From the NCBI RefSeq assembly GCF_002934665.1, contig NZ_NIRS01000001.1, positions 992,001 to 1,056,000 of the forward strand: DNA of 64,000 nucleotides. Direction: 5' to 3'. This document shows positions 18,229-26,743 of the stretch, piece after piece. Below the pieces are notes generated by a model. It did no database searches. It had not been told where the DNA came from and worked only from the letters and a program-made list of their open reading frames with translations. Numbering within the stretch: position 1 is the stretch's first letter; each line of letters starts with the position of its first letter. This stretch comes from Pseudomonas laurylsulfatiphila. GTDB taxonomy: Bacteria; Pseudomonadota; Gammaproteobacteria; Pseudomonadales; Pseudomonadaceae. The translations under genes and the position numbers were made by a program.

Positions 18229-18256
18229 CATAAGCCAGCACGAAGGCTGGCTTATG
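18229..18256 (-). terminator. Hairpin between tig and clpP
   Basis: A perfect 11-bp inverted repeat (CATAAGCCAGC and complement) around a 6-base loop, lying after the tig stop and before clpP. It lacks a long T-tract, so it may attenuate rather than end transcription. Confidence 0.5.
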
Positions 18257-18282
18257 GTGTTTGCTTCTTACCGCAAAAGTGA

Positions 18283-19593
18283 TCAGTCGGCTTGTGGTGC
18301 TTCTACCGGCTTGACTGCTTCTTCGTAAGAGACCGATTTGTCGGTCACGCTAGCTTTCTGCAGAACAGTATCCACAACTTGCTCTTCCAGCACAACCGAA
18401 CGAACTTCGTTCAGTTGCTGGTCGTTTTTGTAGTACCAGGACACAACTTGCTCAGGCTCCTGGTAGGCCGAAGCCATTTCCTGAATCATCTCGCGAACGC
18501 GGGTTTCGTCTGGCTTGAGGTCGAATTGCTTGACCACTTCAGCCACGATCAGGCCCAGCACCACGCGACGCTTGGCTTGCTCTTCGAACAGCTCGGCCGG
18601 CAGTTGGTCAGGCTTGATGTTGCCGCCGAACTGCTGGACGGCCTGCACGCGCAGACGGTCAACTTCGTTGGACAGCAGCGCCTTTGGCACTTCGATCGGG
18701 TTGGTGGCCAGCAGACCGTCCATTACCTGATTCTTGACCTTGGATTTGATTGCCTGACGCAGCTCGCGCTCCATGTTCTTGCGAACTTCGGCACGGAAGC
18801 CTTCCAGACCGGTTTCCTTGATGCCGAATTGAGCGAAGAACTCTTCAGTCAGTTCTGGCAGCTTTGGCTCGGAAACGGTGTTGACGGTTACGGTGAACTC
18901 GGCGGTTTTGCCAGCCAGGTCCAGGTTCTGATAATCCTCTGGGAAAGTCAGGTTCAGAACGCGTTCTTCACCGGCCTTGGCGCCAACCAGACCATCTTCG
19001 AAACCTGGGATCATGCGGCCGGAACCCAGAACCAGCTGGGTACCCTTGGCGGAACCGCCAGCGAACACTTCACCGTCGACCTTGCCGACGAAATCGATGT
19101 TCAACTGATCTTCGTTCTGGGCAGCGCGATCGGCCACTTCGAAACGGGTGTTCTGCTTGCGCAGGATTTCCAGCATCTTGTCCAGATCGGCGTCAGTCAC
19201 GTCAGCGCTCAGACGCTCGACGGTGATACCGTCAAAACCGGCAACGGTGAACTCAGGGAACACTTCGAATACGGCTACGTATTCCAGGTCCTTGCCCGCT
19301 TCCAGGGATTTTGGTTCGATCGAAGGCTGACCAGCCGGGTTCAGCTTCTGCTCAACCACAGCTTCATAGAAGGAAGACTGGATCACGTCGCCTACAGCTT
19401 CCTGGCGAGCGTCAGCACCGAAACGGCGCTTGATTTCGCTCATTGGCACTTTGCCTGGACGGAAGCCAGCAATCTTGGCCTTTTGGGCGGTCTGCTGCAG
19501 ACGCTTGTTGACCTGGCTCTCGATGCGCTCAGCCGGCACGGTGACGCTCATGCGGCGCTCAAGAGCAGTAGTATTTTCAACAGAAACTTGCAT
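18283..19593 (-). CDS. tig: Trigger factor
   Basis: This 436-residue ribosome-associated chaperone with prolyl isomerase activity binds nascent chains at the exit tunnel. It has the N-terminal ribosome-binding domain with the signature GFRPGKVP (residues about 43-50), the FKBP-type PPIase domain ([18 protein letters not shown]) and the C-terminal chaperone arms. The start [14 protein letters not shown] at 19593 has GAGGAA upstream. It heads the tig-clpP-clpX-lon series. Confidence 0.97.
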   Translation of the reverse strand: MQVSVENTTALERRMSVTVPAERIESQVNKRLQQTAQKAKIAGFRPGKVPMSEIKRRFGADARQEAVGDVIQSSFYEAVVEQKLNPAGQPSIEPKSLEAGKDLEYVAVFEVFPEFTVAGFDGITVERLSADVTDADLDKMLEILRKQNTRFEVADRAAQNEDQLNIDFVGKVDGEVFAGGSAKGTQLVLGSGRMIPGFEDGLVGAKAGEERVLNLTFPEDYQNLDLAGKTAEFTVTVNTVSEPKLPELTEEFFAQFGIKETGLEGFRAEVRKNMERELRQAIKSKVKNQVMDGLLATNPIEVPKALLSNEVDRLRVQAVQQFGGNIKPDQLPAELFEEQAKRRVVLGLIVAEVVKQFDLKPDETRVREMIQEMASAYQEPEQVVSWYYKNDQQLNEVRSVVLEEQVVDTVLQKASVTDKSVSYEEAVKPVEAPQAD

Positions 19594-19937
19594 GGATATT
19601 CCTCGTTGCACAGACGTTAGCCGGCCGTTTCCGACCCCAGAATCAAGGGCATGCATTCTAGTGGGTCAAACTCAAGAAGTCACCCTACTGAAAACGGGTA
19701 AAAACGCAGCAGGCAATTTATAGGTGCGAATGCACGAATGCACCTCGCCCCGATGGCAAATACAACCAATCACGCCAGGGCTCTGCGCCAACCTTTCCAT
19801 ATATAGAGAAGGCAGCCAATCATCTCCCTGACAGCCGATCTCGCAAGCAAGGCCGGCGGGCAGGACGGCATCATCGAGAAACATAAATACGACGAAACGC
19901 CCCGCCCCTGCGACCCGGAACCGGCGGCCGCCGAAAC
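19594..19937. other. Gap between tig and the tRNA cluster
   Basis: This 344-bp gap should hold the tig promoter. I see no gene, RNA or repeat in it. Confidence 0.5.
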
Positions 19938-19973
19938 AAAAAAGGCGCCAGACTTTTCAATCTGGCGCCTTTC
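19938..19973 (-). terminator. Terminator of the tRNA cluster (copy 1)
   Basis: An AAAGGCGCCAGA/TCTGGCGCCTTT stem followed on the minus strand by a T-tract, directly after the tRNA-His gene. Confidence 0.8.
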
Positions 19974-19979
19974 GAAATA

Positions 19980-20055
19980 TGGGGTGGACGATGGGGATCG
20001 AACCCACGACAACGGGAGTCACAATCCCGTGCTCTACCAACTGAGCTACGCCCAC
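19980..20055 (-). tRNA. tRNA-His (GTG), copy 1
   Basis: A 76-nt cloverleaf with acceptor GTGGGCG/CGTCCAC, anticodon loop TTGTGAC giving GTG, T-loop TTCGATC and encoded CCA. It is identical to the copy at 20275-20350. Confidence 0.96.
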
Positions 20056-20133
20056 CATATTGCCTGTTAAAGAAGCCAAACAAACTTCTTTATCAAGCTC
20101 CAGCCAGGCCAACAGCCTGAGTGAAGCTTTAAT

Positions 20134-20218
20134 TGGTGCGGATGAAGAGACTCGAACTCTTACGCCTCGCGGCGCTGGAACCTAAATCCAGTGTGTCTAC
20201 CAATTCCACCACATCCGC
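20134..20218 (-). tRNA. tRNA-Leu (TAG)
   Basis: An 85-nt class II tRNA with a long variable arm, acceptor GCGGATG/CATCCGC, anticodon loop containing TAG, and encoded CCA. Confidence 0.95.
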
Positions 20219-20235
20219 GGGTGAAGCCTTTAAAG

Positions 20236-20268
20236 CAAAGGCGCCAGACTGTTAATCTGGCGCCTTTC
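20236..20268 (-). terminator. Hairpin copy 2 between tRNA-His and tRNA-Leu
   Basis: Nearly the same GGCGCCAGA/TCTGGCGCC stem as at 19938-19973, but with a weaker T-tract. It was duplicated together with tRNA-His and probably acts as a processing or partial termination site. Confidence 0.55.
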
Positions 20269-20274
20269 GAAATA

Positions 20275-20350
20275 TGGGGTGGACGATGGGGATCGAACCC
20301 ACGACAACGGGAGTCACAATCCCGTGCTCTACCAACTGAGCTACGCCCAC
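20275..20350 (-). tRNA. tRNA-His (GTG), copy 2
   Basis: Identical in sequence to the tRNA-His at 19980-20055, with the same downstream hairpin, which shows a tandem duplication around tRNA-Leu. Confidence 0.96.
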
Positions 20351-20382
20351 CATATCGCGTTACTTGTGCCAAAGCTGCCTAA

Positions 20383-20459
20383 TGGCGCACCCGGCAGGAC
20401 TCGAACCTGCGACCATCCGCTTAGAAGGCGGATGCTCTATCCAGCTGAGCTACGGGCGC
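20383..20459 (-). tRNA. tRNA-Arg (TCT)
   Basis: A 77-nt cloverleaf with acceptor GCGCCCG/CGGGTGC, anticodon loop CTTCTAA giving TCT, T-loop TTCGAGT and encoded CCA. It is the first gene of the minus-strand tRNA cluster. Confidence 0.95.
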
Positions 20460-20733
20460 CTTGTTAGCTGTACCCTTGGAGGACTACAAACTAAGTGCTT
20501 TCCAGTCTCGCAGGACCGTAATCCCGCTCAACCTTCTTAACCAGTGCTAGGCTGTGCCCGACAAGTGCGACGAATAGTATAGAGCCACCCGAAGGTCGTC
20601 AAATCCTTTTTAAAAAAAATTCATTTAATTAAAGGAGTTAGGGGAATTTGCAGACCAAGCGCCTTTGCCCTCACCGCATGACATGCGAGAATGCGTTCTC
20701 TTTTTTTCCCCTCTCGATGGTTAATCACGCGCA

Positions 20734-21588
20734 ATGACTGCACAACTAATCGACGGCAAATCGATCGCCGCCAGCCTGCGCCAGCAGATCGCCCAACGTG
20801 TCACCGAGCGTCGCCAGCAAGGCCTGCGCACGCCCGGCCTCGCGGTGATCCTGGTCGGTAGCGATCCTGCCTCTCAGGTTTATGTCTCGCACAAGCGTAA
20901 AGACTGTGAAGAGGTCGGCTTTCTGTCCCAAGCTTATGACCTGCCTTCCGAAACCACTCAAGAAGCGCTGACCGAGCTGATCGATCGCCTGAACGACGAT
21001 CCCGCGATCGACGGCGTTCTGCTCCAGCTTCCGCTTCCCGAACACCTGGACGCCTCCAGACTGCTGGAGCGCATTCGTCCGGACAAAGACGTCGACGGCT
21101 TCCATCCTTATAACGTCGGTCGCCTGGCCCAGCGTATCCCGCTGCTGCGCCCATGCACCCCCAAAGGCATCATGACCCTGCTGGAAAGCACCGGGGTCGA
21201 TCTTTACGGGATGAATGCCGTGGTCGTCGGTGCGTCCAATATCGTTGGCCGCCCGATGGCGATGGAGTTGCTGCTGGCCGGTTGCACCGTGACCGTCACC
21301 CACCGCTTTACCAAGGACCTGGCCGGTCATGTCGGCCGTGCGGACCTGGTCGTCGTCGCCGCCGGCAAGCCGGGCCTGGTCAAGGGCGAATGGATCAAGG
21401 AAGGCGCGATCGTGATCGATGTCGGCATCAACCGTCAGGACGATGGCAAGCTGGTCGGTGACGTGATCTACGAAACCGCCCTGCCCCGCGCCGGCTGGAT
21501 CACTCCAGTGCCGGGCGGCGTTGGCCCGATGACCCGTGCCTGCCTGCTGGAAAACACCCTGTACGCCGCTGAAACCCTGCACAGCTGA
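20734..21588 (+). CDS. folD: Bifunctional methylenetetrahydrofolate dehydrogenase/cyclohydrolase FolD
   Basis: This 284-residue cytoplasmic enzyme interconverts 5,10-methylene-THF and 10-formyl-THF using NADP. Visible hallmarks are the substrate-site [13 protein letters not shown], the QLPLPEHL block, DKDVDGFHP, the Rossmann motif [14 protein letters not shown] and the C-terminal [10 protein letters not shown]. The start [16 protein letters not shown] is typical. It is divergent from the tRNA cluster; a strong terminator follows. Confidence 0.98.
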   Translation: MTAQLIDGKSIAASLRQQIAQRVTERRQQGLRTPGLAVILVGSDPASQVYVSHKRKDCEEVGFLSQAYDLPSETTQEALTELIDRLNDDPAIDGVLLQLPLPEHLDASRLLERIRPDKDVDGFHPYNVGRLAQRIPLLRPCTPKGIMTLLESTGVDLYGMNAVVVGASNIVGRPMAMELLLAGCTVTVTHRFTKDLAGHVGRADLVVVAAGKPGLVKGEWIKEGAIVIDVGINRQDDGKLVGDVIYETALPRAGWITPVPGGVGPMTRACLLENTLYAAETLHS

Positions 21589-21620
21589 GTTTCACCGCAG
21601 ACGCTGACAGCGAATCGAAG

Positions 21621-21647
21621 AGCCCCGCCCTTGGCGGGGTTTTTTTT
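21621..21647 (+). terminator. Rho-independent terminator of folD
   Basis: An AGCCCCGCC stem, TTGG-type loop and GGCGGGG strand followed by eight T. Confidence 0.9.
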
Positions 21648-21825
21648 GCCTGTGAAACACGCTCGACCACCCGACGGAAAATGACATTTTTTTCATGTTT
21701 CTCAGGACTTTCGCCTGTTGTTTGAACAACCATCGACAGTTATTCAGCCATACTCCAGAATGTCGCGCTTTTTAAGAAATAGCCCGTTACAAAACGGCTT
21801 ATCAACACTTTGTGAGTCTGCCAGC

Positions 21826-22764
21826 GTGAAAATCCGTCTTTCCATCCTGAGCCTATTTTTTGCAGTTACAGGGACTTTCCTCACGCCCCTCGCCAGTGCT
21901 GACGAGACCACCGCAGCGCCACGAGATACGAAGACACTCAAGCTCGCTTCCGGCAGCTCCCTGCTGCTGGACATGCAGACCAACAAAGTCATCTATGCCA
22001 GCAATCCTGACGTGGTGGTGCCGATCGCTTCCGTCAGCAAGTTGATGACTGGCCTGGTCGTGGTTGAATCCCGACAGAACATGGACGAATACATCGACGT
22101 CAACATCAGCGACACACCGGAAATGAAAGGCGTGTACTCCCGGGTCAAGCTGCGCAGCGAACTGCCGCGCCGGGAAATGCTGCTGATTGCCCTGATGTCC
22201 TCGGAAAACCGCGCCGCCGCGACTCTGGCGCACCACTATCCGGGTGGCTATGCCGCGTTCATCGCGGCCATGAACGCCAAGGCCCGGGCACTGGGCATGA
22301 CCAACACGCATTTCGTCGAGCCGACCGGTCTCTCTCCGCGCAACGTGTCGACCGCTCGCGACCTGAGCAAGCTGTTGATCGCTGCGCACAAGTACCCGTT
22401 GCTGACCGAGCTGAGTACAACCAAGGAAAAGACCGTTTCGTTCCGCAAACCGAACTACAGCCTGGGTTTCCGCAACACCGACCATTTGGTCCGCAAGCCG
22501 GACTGGGACATCCAGCTGACAAAAACCGGTTTCACCAACGAAGCAGGCCACTGCCTGGTGCTGGTGACCCGAATGAGCAACCGCCCTGTGGCCCTGGTGA
22601 TCCTTGACGCCTATGGCAAGTACACCCATTTTGCCGATGCCACGCGCATGCGTAATTGGGTAGAGAGCGGAAAGAGCGCGGAGGTGCCTTCCGTAGCCTT
22701 GCAGTACAAGGCAGACAAAAACCTCAAGCAGCGGCAGACCGGCGTGGTTGAAGCGTCGAAGTAA
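21826..22764 (+). CDS. pbpG: D-alanyl-D-alanine endopeptidase PbpG (PBP7 family)
   Basis: This periplasmic penicillin-binding protein of about 312 residues cleaves peptidoglycan cross-links. The GTG start at 21826 gives a clean signal peptide ([17 protein letters not shown], cleavage after ASA). The three active-site motifs are SVSK (Ser69/Lys72), SEN (Ser126-Asn128) and KTG (near 233), typical of S11 peptidases. An ATG-led extension from 21760 is possible but would bury the signal peptide. A terminator lies just downstream. Confidence 0.9.
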   Translation: MKIRLSILSLFFAVTGTFLTPLASADETTAAPRDTKTLKLASGSSLLLDMQTNKVIYASNPDVVVPIASVSKLMTGLVVVESRQNMDEYIDVNISDTPEMKGVYSRVKLRSELPRREMLLIALMSSENRAAATLAHHYPGGYAAFIAAMNAKARALGMTNTHFVEPTGLSPRNVSTARDLSKLLIAAHKYPLLTELSTTKEKTVSFRKPNYSLGFRNTDHLVRKPDWDIQLTKTGFTNEAGHCLVLVTRMSNRPVALVILDAYGKYTHFADATRMRNWVESGKSAEVPSVALQYKADKNLKQRQTGVVEASK

Positions 22765-22782
22765 CCTTGCTGCAAACACATG

Positions 22783-22814
22783 AAAAAGCCCCGATCACTC
22801 GGGGCTTTTTTTTT
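22783..22814 (+). terminator. Rho-independent terminator of pbpG
   Basis: An AAAAAGCCCCGA...TCGGGGCTTTTTTTT stem-loop with a long T-tract. Confidence 0.9.
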
Positions 22815-22826
22815 GGCACTTCAATC

Positions 22827-22906
22827 TGTAGGAGCTGCCGAAGGCTGCGATCTTTTGATCTTGCATTTAAAAGATCAAAAGATCGCAGCCTTCGGCAGCT
22901 CCTACA
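22827..22906. repeat. REPIN, GTAGGAGCTGCCG family
   Basis: A near-perfect 80-bp palindrome: TGTAGGAGCTGCCGAAGG and its complement with GCTGCGATCTTTTGATC arms. The same family occurs at 25766-25829 and 40559-40655. Confidence 0.9.
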
Positions 22907-22921
22907 GGTGAACCCGGTTAT

Positions 22922-23137
22922 TCAGTCATTGGGCAGCGGCATCTGGTCGTCATCCGGGATGCCGTCGCCGGTACTTGGATCTCTCCAACCCTTCGGCTTT
23001 TCAGTGGGCGCCACCGTTGGCCGTGCCAGGGGATCCCTCAACGGGCTGTCCGGATCCATCACCGGATCGGTGCTTTGCTCGGGGGTCGTGGGGACGGTTT
23101 CCGGACCTTTGTCGTCAAAACTGGAATCGGTAGACAT
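22922..23137 (-). CDS. Small Asp/Pro-rich hypothetical protein A
   Basis: This 71-residue protein starts MSTDSSFDDKGPETVP and is rich in Asp, Pro, Ser and Thr, with no hydrophobic core; it is probably disordered and cytoplasmic. The start at 23137 is preceded by GGAGGTGTGT; an ATG 12 bases upstream overlaps that ribosome site. It follows a related small gene by 17 bp, and both contain DPDSP. The function is unknown. Confidence 0.65.
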   Translation of the reverse strand: MSTDSSFDDKGPETVPTTPEQSTDPVMDPDSPLRDPLARPTVAPTEKPKGWRDPSTGDGIPDDDQMPLPND

Positions 23138-23154
23138 ACACACCTCCATTGGAC

Positions 23155-23361
23155 CTAAGGTTTCAGATCACCCAGTGGATCGTAGGGCTTGGCCGGAGCC
23201 TTGGGGTTGTCACCCGGCTTCACATCCCTCGGTGCCTTGGCGGGCCCGATCGGGTCGACCTGAGGATCGGCAAGGTCCGGGGAATCGGGATCGAAACCCA
23301 GCTCATCGCCAGAGGAATGTTCAGACGAGTGCGGACCGACGGGCGTTGTGGAGTGAGCCAT
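23155..23361 (-). CDS. Small Asp/Pro-rich hypothetical protein B
   Basis: This 68-residue protein (MAHSTTPVGPHSSEHSSGDE...) has a strong ribosome site, AGGAGGCACCC, before ATG. It is acidic and proline-rich (DPDSPDLADPQVDP), with no predicted globular domain. It forms a two-gene unit with the similar protein at 22922-23137, suggesting ancient duplication. The role is unknown; low-complexity proteins of this kind in pseudomonads are often stress-related, but nothing in the sequence proves it. Confidence 0.65.
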   Translation of the reverse strand: MAHSTTPVGPHSSEHSSGDELGFDPDSPDLADPQVDPIGPAKAPRDVKPGDNPKAPAKPYDPLGDLKP

Positions 23362-23456
23362 GGGTGCCTCCTGATCTCGGCCCGGAACAATGATCCGGGC
23401 CTTTGAAGATCAGAGGCTGGCGGCGAGCGATGGTGCCCGCCGGGTGACCAACGGAC

Positions 23457-24128
23457 TCAGTGTGCGGCCAAGGCCTTTTTCGCCTTGGCGGCAGCCTGCT
23501 CCTGCCCGGCCTGAGCCAGATCGTTGGCGGCCTTGAGCCAACGCTGCTGATCGACCTGAGCCGGGATTTGCGTGGGATTCTGGATCAGCACGGCCCAGCC
23601 ACCGGCGTCCTTGAATGCCGACTCGAAGGCGCTGAAGCTCATCAGTTCGCGGCGATCCATCCCCGCGCGCAACAGGACCGTCTGCTTCTGGCGGTTGTAG
23701 CCGGCCAGAATGGCGTAACGCGGTTCGGCCCACATCGCCGAGCCCTCGGTGAAGCGCACCATCACCGAATAACCGGCGGCGACCTGCGTCAACAGGGCCG
23801 TAAGGTTGCTGTCGAGGGGATAAACCACCATCCCGTACTCACGGGCCAGGTTCTGCATGTTCTGTTGCAACTGCGCTTCGCCCCCCGGCAAATGCAAGGG
23901 CTTTTCGAGCAAGCCTGGAGTAATCACGATGCCCTGCTGGGACAGCATGCTGGCCAGCACCTGCGGCCCGCTTTGATACGCATCGCCCCGGTAGAATCGG
24001 CCGCTGAGCTCGACACGCTCCGGCAAACGCTTGATCTCGGGCGCAACACTCCCGGCGCAGCCCGCCAGACTTGCCACGCAACCGGCCATCAGCATGGCCG
24101 ACAAAATTCGAGAAAATACCCGCACCAT
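23457..24128 (-). CDS. C39-peptidase-like lipoprotein without catalytic Cys and His
   Basis: The 223-residue product has a signal sequence with lipobox LAGCAGS, so it should be an envelope lipoprotein. Residues about 45-190 resemble bacteriocin-processing C39 papain-like domains: FYRGDAYQSGPQVLASMLSQQG matches the Cys-helix region (QxxCGPAAL type), but the Cys is Ser. The block EPRYAILAGYNR matches the usual HYVVVVGY, but the His is Arg. An Ala/Lys-rich helix ends the protein. It is probably a binding or scaffolding protein rather than a protease. The start MVRVFSRILSAM at 24128 is chosen for the signal peptide. Confidence 0.7.
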   Translation of the reverse strand: MVRVFSRILSAMLMAGCVASLAGCAGSVAPEIKRLPERVELSGRFYRGDAYQSGPQVLASMLSQQGIVITPGLLEKPLHLPGGEAQLQQNMQNLAREYGMVVYPLDSNLTALLTQVAAGYSVMVRFTEGSAMWAEPRYAILAGYNRQKQTVLLRAGMDRRELMSFSAFESAFKDAGGWAVLIQNPTQIPAQVDQQRWLKAANDLAQAGQEQAAAKAKKALAAH

Positions 24129-24370
24129 CAGCTCTCTCTTGTTCAGGTTCAGACGCCAGGCAATCCCATTCCCGGCTCGGTCGTCGATCATAGGTCGCCG
24201 CGCTGCCCGGGTATAGCTCTAAACGGTAGTCGAGTGCATTCGATAGAGCGAACTGGTTGGTGACTGCCGACTTTCGGTCAATAGTCTGAAATGCATCAAG
24301 GGCTAGACTGATTGCTAAAGAGACGACAGCGAAGCGCGTGTGCCCGCAGCAGGGCAAAGAGGAGGCACAG

Positions 24371-24538
24371 ATGAGCCTGACCATGATCATTGTGATGTTG
24401 ATTTGCGGCTGGCTGGCGGTAGCCGCCGCCATGCTGTGGGGCGTGCTGCGCATCACTCGCCGCCACCATCACCCTGCCCCGCCCGTCACGGCGCCAGAGG
24501 CGGACCAGACGCGAAGCCAACACGCCAACGCTCACTGA
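24371..24538 (+). CDS. Small single-pass membrane protein
   Basis: This 55-residue protein starts at ATG 24371 after AGGAGG. One transmembrane helix (SLTMIIVMLICGWLAVAAAM) is followed by a cytoplasmic basic, His-rich tail (RITRRHHHPAPP). It has no recognised family, and a hairpin terminator follows. The ribosome site and the helix make it a likely real gene. Confidence 0.65.
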   Translation: MSLTMIIVMLICGWLAVAAAMLWGVLRITRRHHHPAPPVTAPEADQTRSQHANAH

Positions 24539-24556
24539 CTTTCCTCACACAAACGA

Positions 24557-24586
24557 AAACGGCCGCCTGGGTTCAGGCGGCCGTTT
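24557..24586. terminator. Bidirectional hairpin terminator
   Basis: A perfect AAACGGCCGCCTG/CAGGCGGCCGTTT stem between the convergent small membrane protein and terC genes. Confidence 0.8.
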
Positions 24587-24601
24587 CGCATTCATCTACC
24601 G

Positions 24602-25351
24602 TCAAGCGTCAGCGTTGACCTGCTTCTGCCGGGCCCGGCGGGACATCATGTTCAACACCTCGATCGAAGCCGAGAATGCCATGGCCGCATAGACGTAGCC
24701 TTTCGGTACATGGGCGCCGAAGCCTTCGGCGATCAACGTCATGCCGATCATGATCAGGAAGCCCAGGGCCAGCATCACCACCGTCGGGTTGTCGTTGATG
24801 AACTTGGCCAGCGGATCAGCCGCAAACAACATCACCAGCACCGACACCACTACCGCGATGATCATGATCGGCAAATGCTCGGTCATGCCGACAGCGGTAA
24901 TGATGCTGTCGATGGAAAACACCATGTCCAGCATCAGGATCTGGCCGATCGCCGCAGCAAAGCCCAGGGTCACGGTGGATGTCTTCGACGTCGGATCATC
25001 CGGGGCCGGGTCCATGCTGTGATGGATCTCGGTGGTCGCCTTCCACAACAGGAACAGGCCACCGGCGATCAGGATCATGTCTTTCCAGGAAAACGCGTGG
25101 CCGAGAATCTCGATCACCGGAGCGGTCAACTGGACGATGAACGCGATGGTGCTCAGCAGGCCCAATCGCAGGATCAGCGCCATGCCGATACCGATGCGCC
25201 GCGCCTTCTGCCGGTGTTGCTCGGGCAGCTTGTTGGTCAGGATCGAGATGAAGATCAGGTTATCGATGCCGAGCACGATTTCCATCACCACCAGGGTGGC
25301 CAGGGCAACCCAGGCAGTGGGGCTGGCGGCAAGTTGTAAAAGGTAGTCCAT
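24602..25351 (-). CDS. TerC-family integral membrane protein
   Basis: This 249-residue protein has about seven transmembrane segments. It carries the two acidic signature motifs of the TerC family: EIVLGIDN (residues about 25-32) in the first half and DMVFSIDS in the second. Family members have been linked to metal, mainly manganese, export and to tellurite-resistance loci; the closest type is the YgdQ/YoaE-like subfamily. A small lipoprotein gene lies upstream on the same strand, 29 bp away, possibly cotranscribed. Confidence 0.88.
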   Translation of the reverse strand: MDYLLQLAASPTAWVALATLVVMEIVLGIDNLIFISILTNKLPEQHRQKARRIGIGMALILRLGLLSTIAFIVQLTAPVIEILGHAFSWKDMILIAGGLFLLWKATTEIHHSMDPAPDDPTSKTSTVTLGFAAAIGQILMLDMVFSIDSIITAVGMTEHLPIMIIAVVVSVLVMLFAADPLAKFINDNPTVVMLALGFLIMIGMTLIAEGFGAHVPKGYVYAAMAFSASIEVLNMMSRRARQKQVNADA

Positions 25352-25380
25352 GGGTCAGTCCTGACTCGTTGTAATACGGT

Positions 25381-25623
25381 TTAGATTTCCTGGGAGGAAG
25401 ATTCGGATTTTTCCGATTCTTTTTCCGATGATTCTTTTTTGCTGATCAACCCGCCGGTGGCATCGCTGAGCGCCTGTTCGGCGGCCTTGTGGGTATCGTC
25501 AATCGCCTGTTTGGCGCTTTCGGCGGCCTTGCCCATCAACTGTTGGGCGCTTTTCTCGGCCTGGTCGCAACCGGCCAGTACCAGTAAAGATGTGATCAAC
25601 AGCGCCGTGGCTTTAATTTTCAT
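25381..25623 (-). CDS. Small lipoprotein with amphipathic helix and Ser/Glu tail
   Basis: The 80-residue precursor has a signal peptide with lipobox LVLAGCDQ. The mature part is an Ala/Lys/Glu helix (AEKSAQQLMGKAAESAKQA) and ends with a highly charged run of Ser, Glu and Lys. The start at 25623 has GGGAG upstream. It precedes the terC gene on the same strand. The role is unknown; it resembles small envelope-stress lipoproteins. Confidence 0.75.
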   Translation of the reverse strand: MKIKATALLITSLLVLAGCDQAEKSAQQLMGKAAESAKQAIDDTHKAAEQALSDATGGLISKKESSEKESEKSESSSQEI

Positions 25624-25765
25624 GATGCTCCCTCGATAGAACGAACGGGACCTAAACGATGGCCCGTTGATAGCGATGCATTCTAGGGAAGCAAACACTT
25701 CAGGAAAATTCGTATTTTCAGCGGTTATACTTCGGCTTTTACGAATCCAGACCTTCTTGCTTTTA

Positions 25766-25829
25766 TGTAGGAGCTGCCGAAGGCTGCGATCTTTAAATCA
25801 AAAGATCGCAGCCTTCGGCAGCTCCTACA
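25766..25829. repeat. REPIN, GTAGGAGCTGCCG family (short)
   Basis: A 64-bp palindrome of the same family as 22827-22906, lying just before the nhaR-like start so that its last bases touch the ribosome-binding site AGGGA. Confidence 0.9.
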
Positions 25830-25843
25830 GGGACTACGTACCT

Positions 25844-26743
25844 ATGTTGAATTACCGACAACTGCATTACTTCTGGGTGGTGGCCAAGACCGGCAGCATC
25901 GTGCGCGCCTGCGAACAACTGAACCTCACGCCGCAAACCATCAGCGGGCAGATTTCATTGCTGGAACAGACCTTTGGCATCGAGTTGTTTCGGCGCGTCG
26001 GACGGCAACTCGAACTGACCGAGGCCGGACGCCAGGCACTGCCCTACGCCGAGCAAATGTTTCAGCTGGGCGGTGAACTGGAACTGATGCTGCGGGCACA
26101 ACCCAATGAGCAGCAGATTCTGTTTCGCGTCGGGGTGGCCGACGTGGTGCCCAAGTCCATCGTCTATCGCCTGCTTGCGCCGACGATGGAGTTGAGCGAA
26201 CCGCTGCGCATCACCTGCCGCGAAGACAAGCTTGAACGTTTGTTGGCCGACCTGGCGATCCAGCGCCTGGACCTGGTGATCTCCGACAGCCCGATGCCGT
26301 CGCACCTGGACATCAAGGGCTACAGCCAGAAACTGGGTGAGTGCGGGATCAGCTTCTTCGCTACCCCTGAGCTGGCGGCCCGTTTCGGTCAGGACTTCCC
26401 GCGCAACCTGCACGGTGCGCCGCTGCTGATTCCAGGTCCGGAAACTGTGGTGCGCAGCCGTTTGCAGCGCTGGTTCGCCGAGCAGCAGATCCAGCCGCAG
26501 ATTGTCGGCGAGTTCGACGACAGCGCCCTGATGCAGGCCTTCGGCCAATCCGGCAGCGGGATCTTCATCGGCCCGAGCGTGATTGCCGATGAAGTGCAAC
26601 GCCAGTATGGCGTGCAAGTGATCGGCCAGACCGACGCGGTGAGCGAGTCGTTCTATGCCATCTCAGTGGAGCGCAAGGTCAAGCACCCCGGCATTGTCGC
26701 CATTACCGAAGGTGCCCGACGCGAGCTGTTTACAGCGCTGTAA
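25844..26743 (+). CDS. nhaR: LysR-family regulator, NhaR type
   Basis: This 299-residue transcription factor has the LysR winged helix at residues 2-60 (LNYRQLHYFWVVAKTGSIVRACEQLNLT, shown here in outline only: motif LHYFWVVAKTGS, then QTISGQI) and a C-terminal effector domain. The opening and the PVSRR-less effector region with FRVGVADVVPKSIVYRLL resemble NhaR, the sodium-responsive activator of nhaA. No nhaA lies next to it here. The start at 25844 is chosen from the family N-terminus; its ribosome site, AGGGA, partly overlaps the REPIN end. Confidence 0.82.
   Translation: MLNYRQLHYFWVVAKTGSIVRACEQLNLTPQTISGQISLLEQTFGIELFRRVGRQLELTEAGRQALPYAEQMFQLGGELELMLRAQPNEQQILFRVGVADVVPKSIVYRLLAPTMELSEPLRITCREDKLERLLADLAIQRLDLVISDSPMPSHLDIKGYSQKLGECGISFFATPELAARFGQDFPRNLHGAPLLIPGPETVVRSRLQRWFAEQQIQPQIVGEFDDSALMQAFGQSGSGIFIGPSVIADEVQRQYGVQVIGQTDAVSESFYAISVERKVKHPGIVAITEGARRELFTAL

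Noticed and set aside
19871..20467. Short open frames across the tRNA cluster
   Set aside because: They lie on perfect tRNA cloverleaves; their similar peptides reflect the duplicated tRNA-His, not protein genes.
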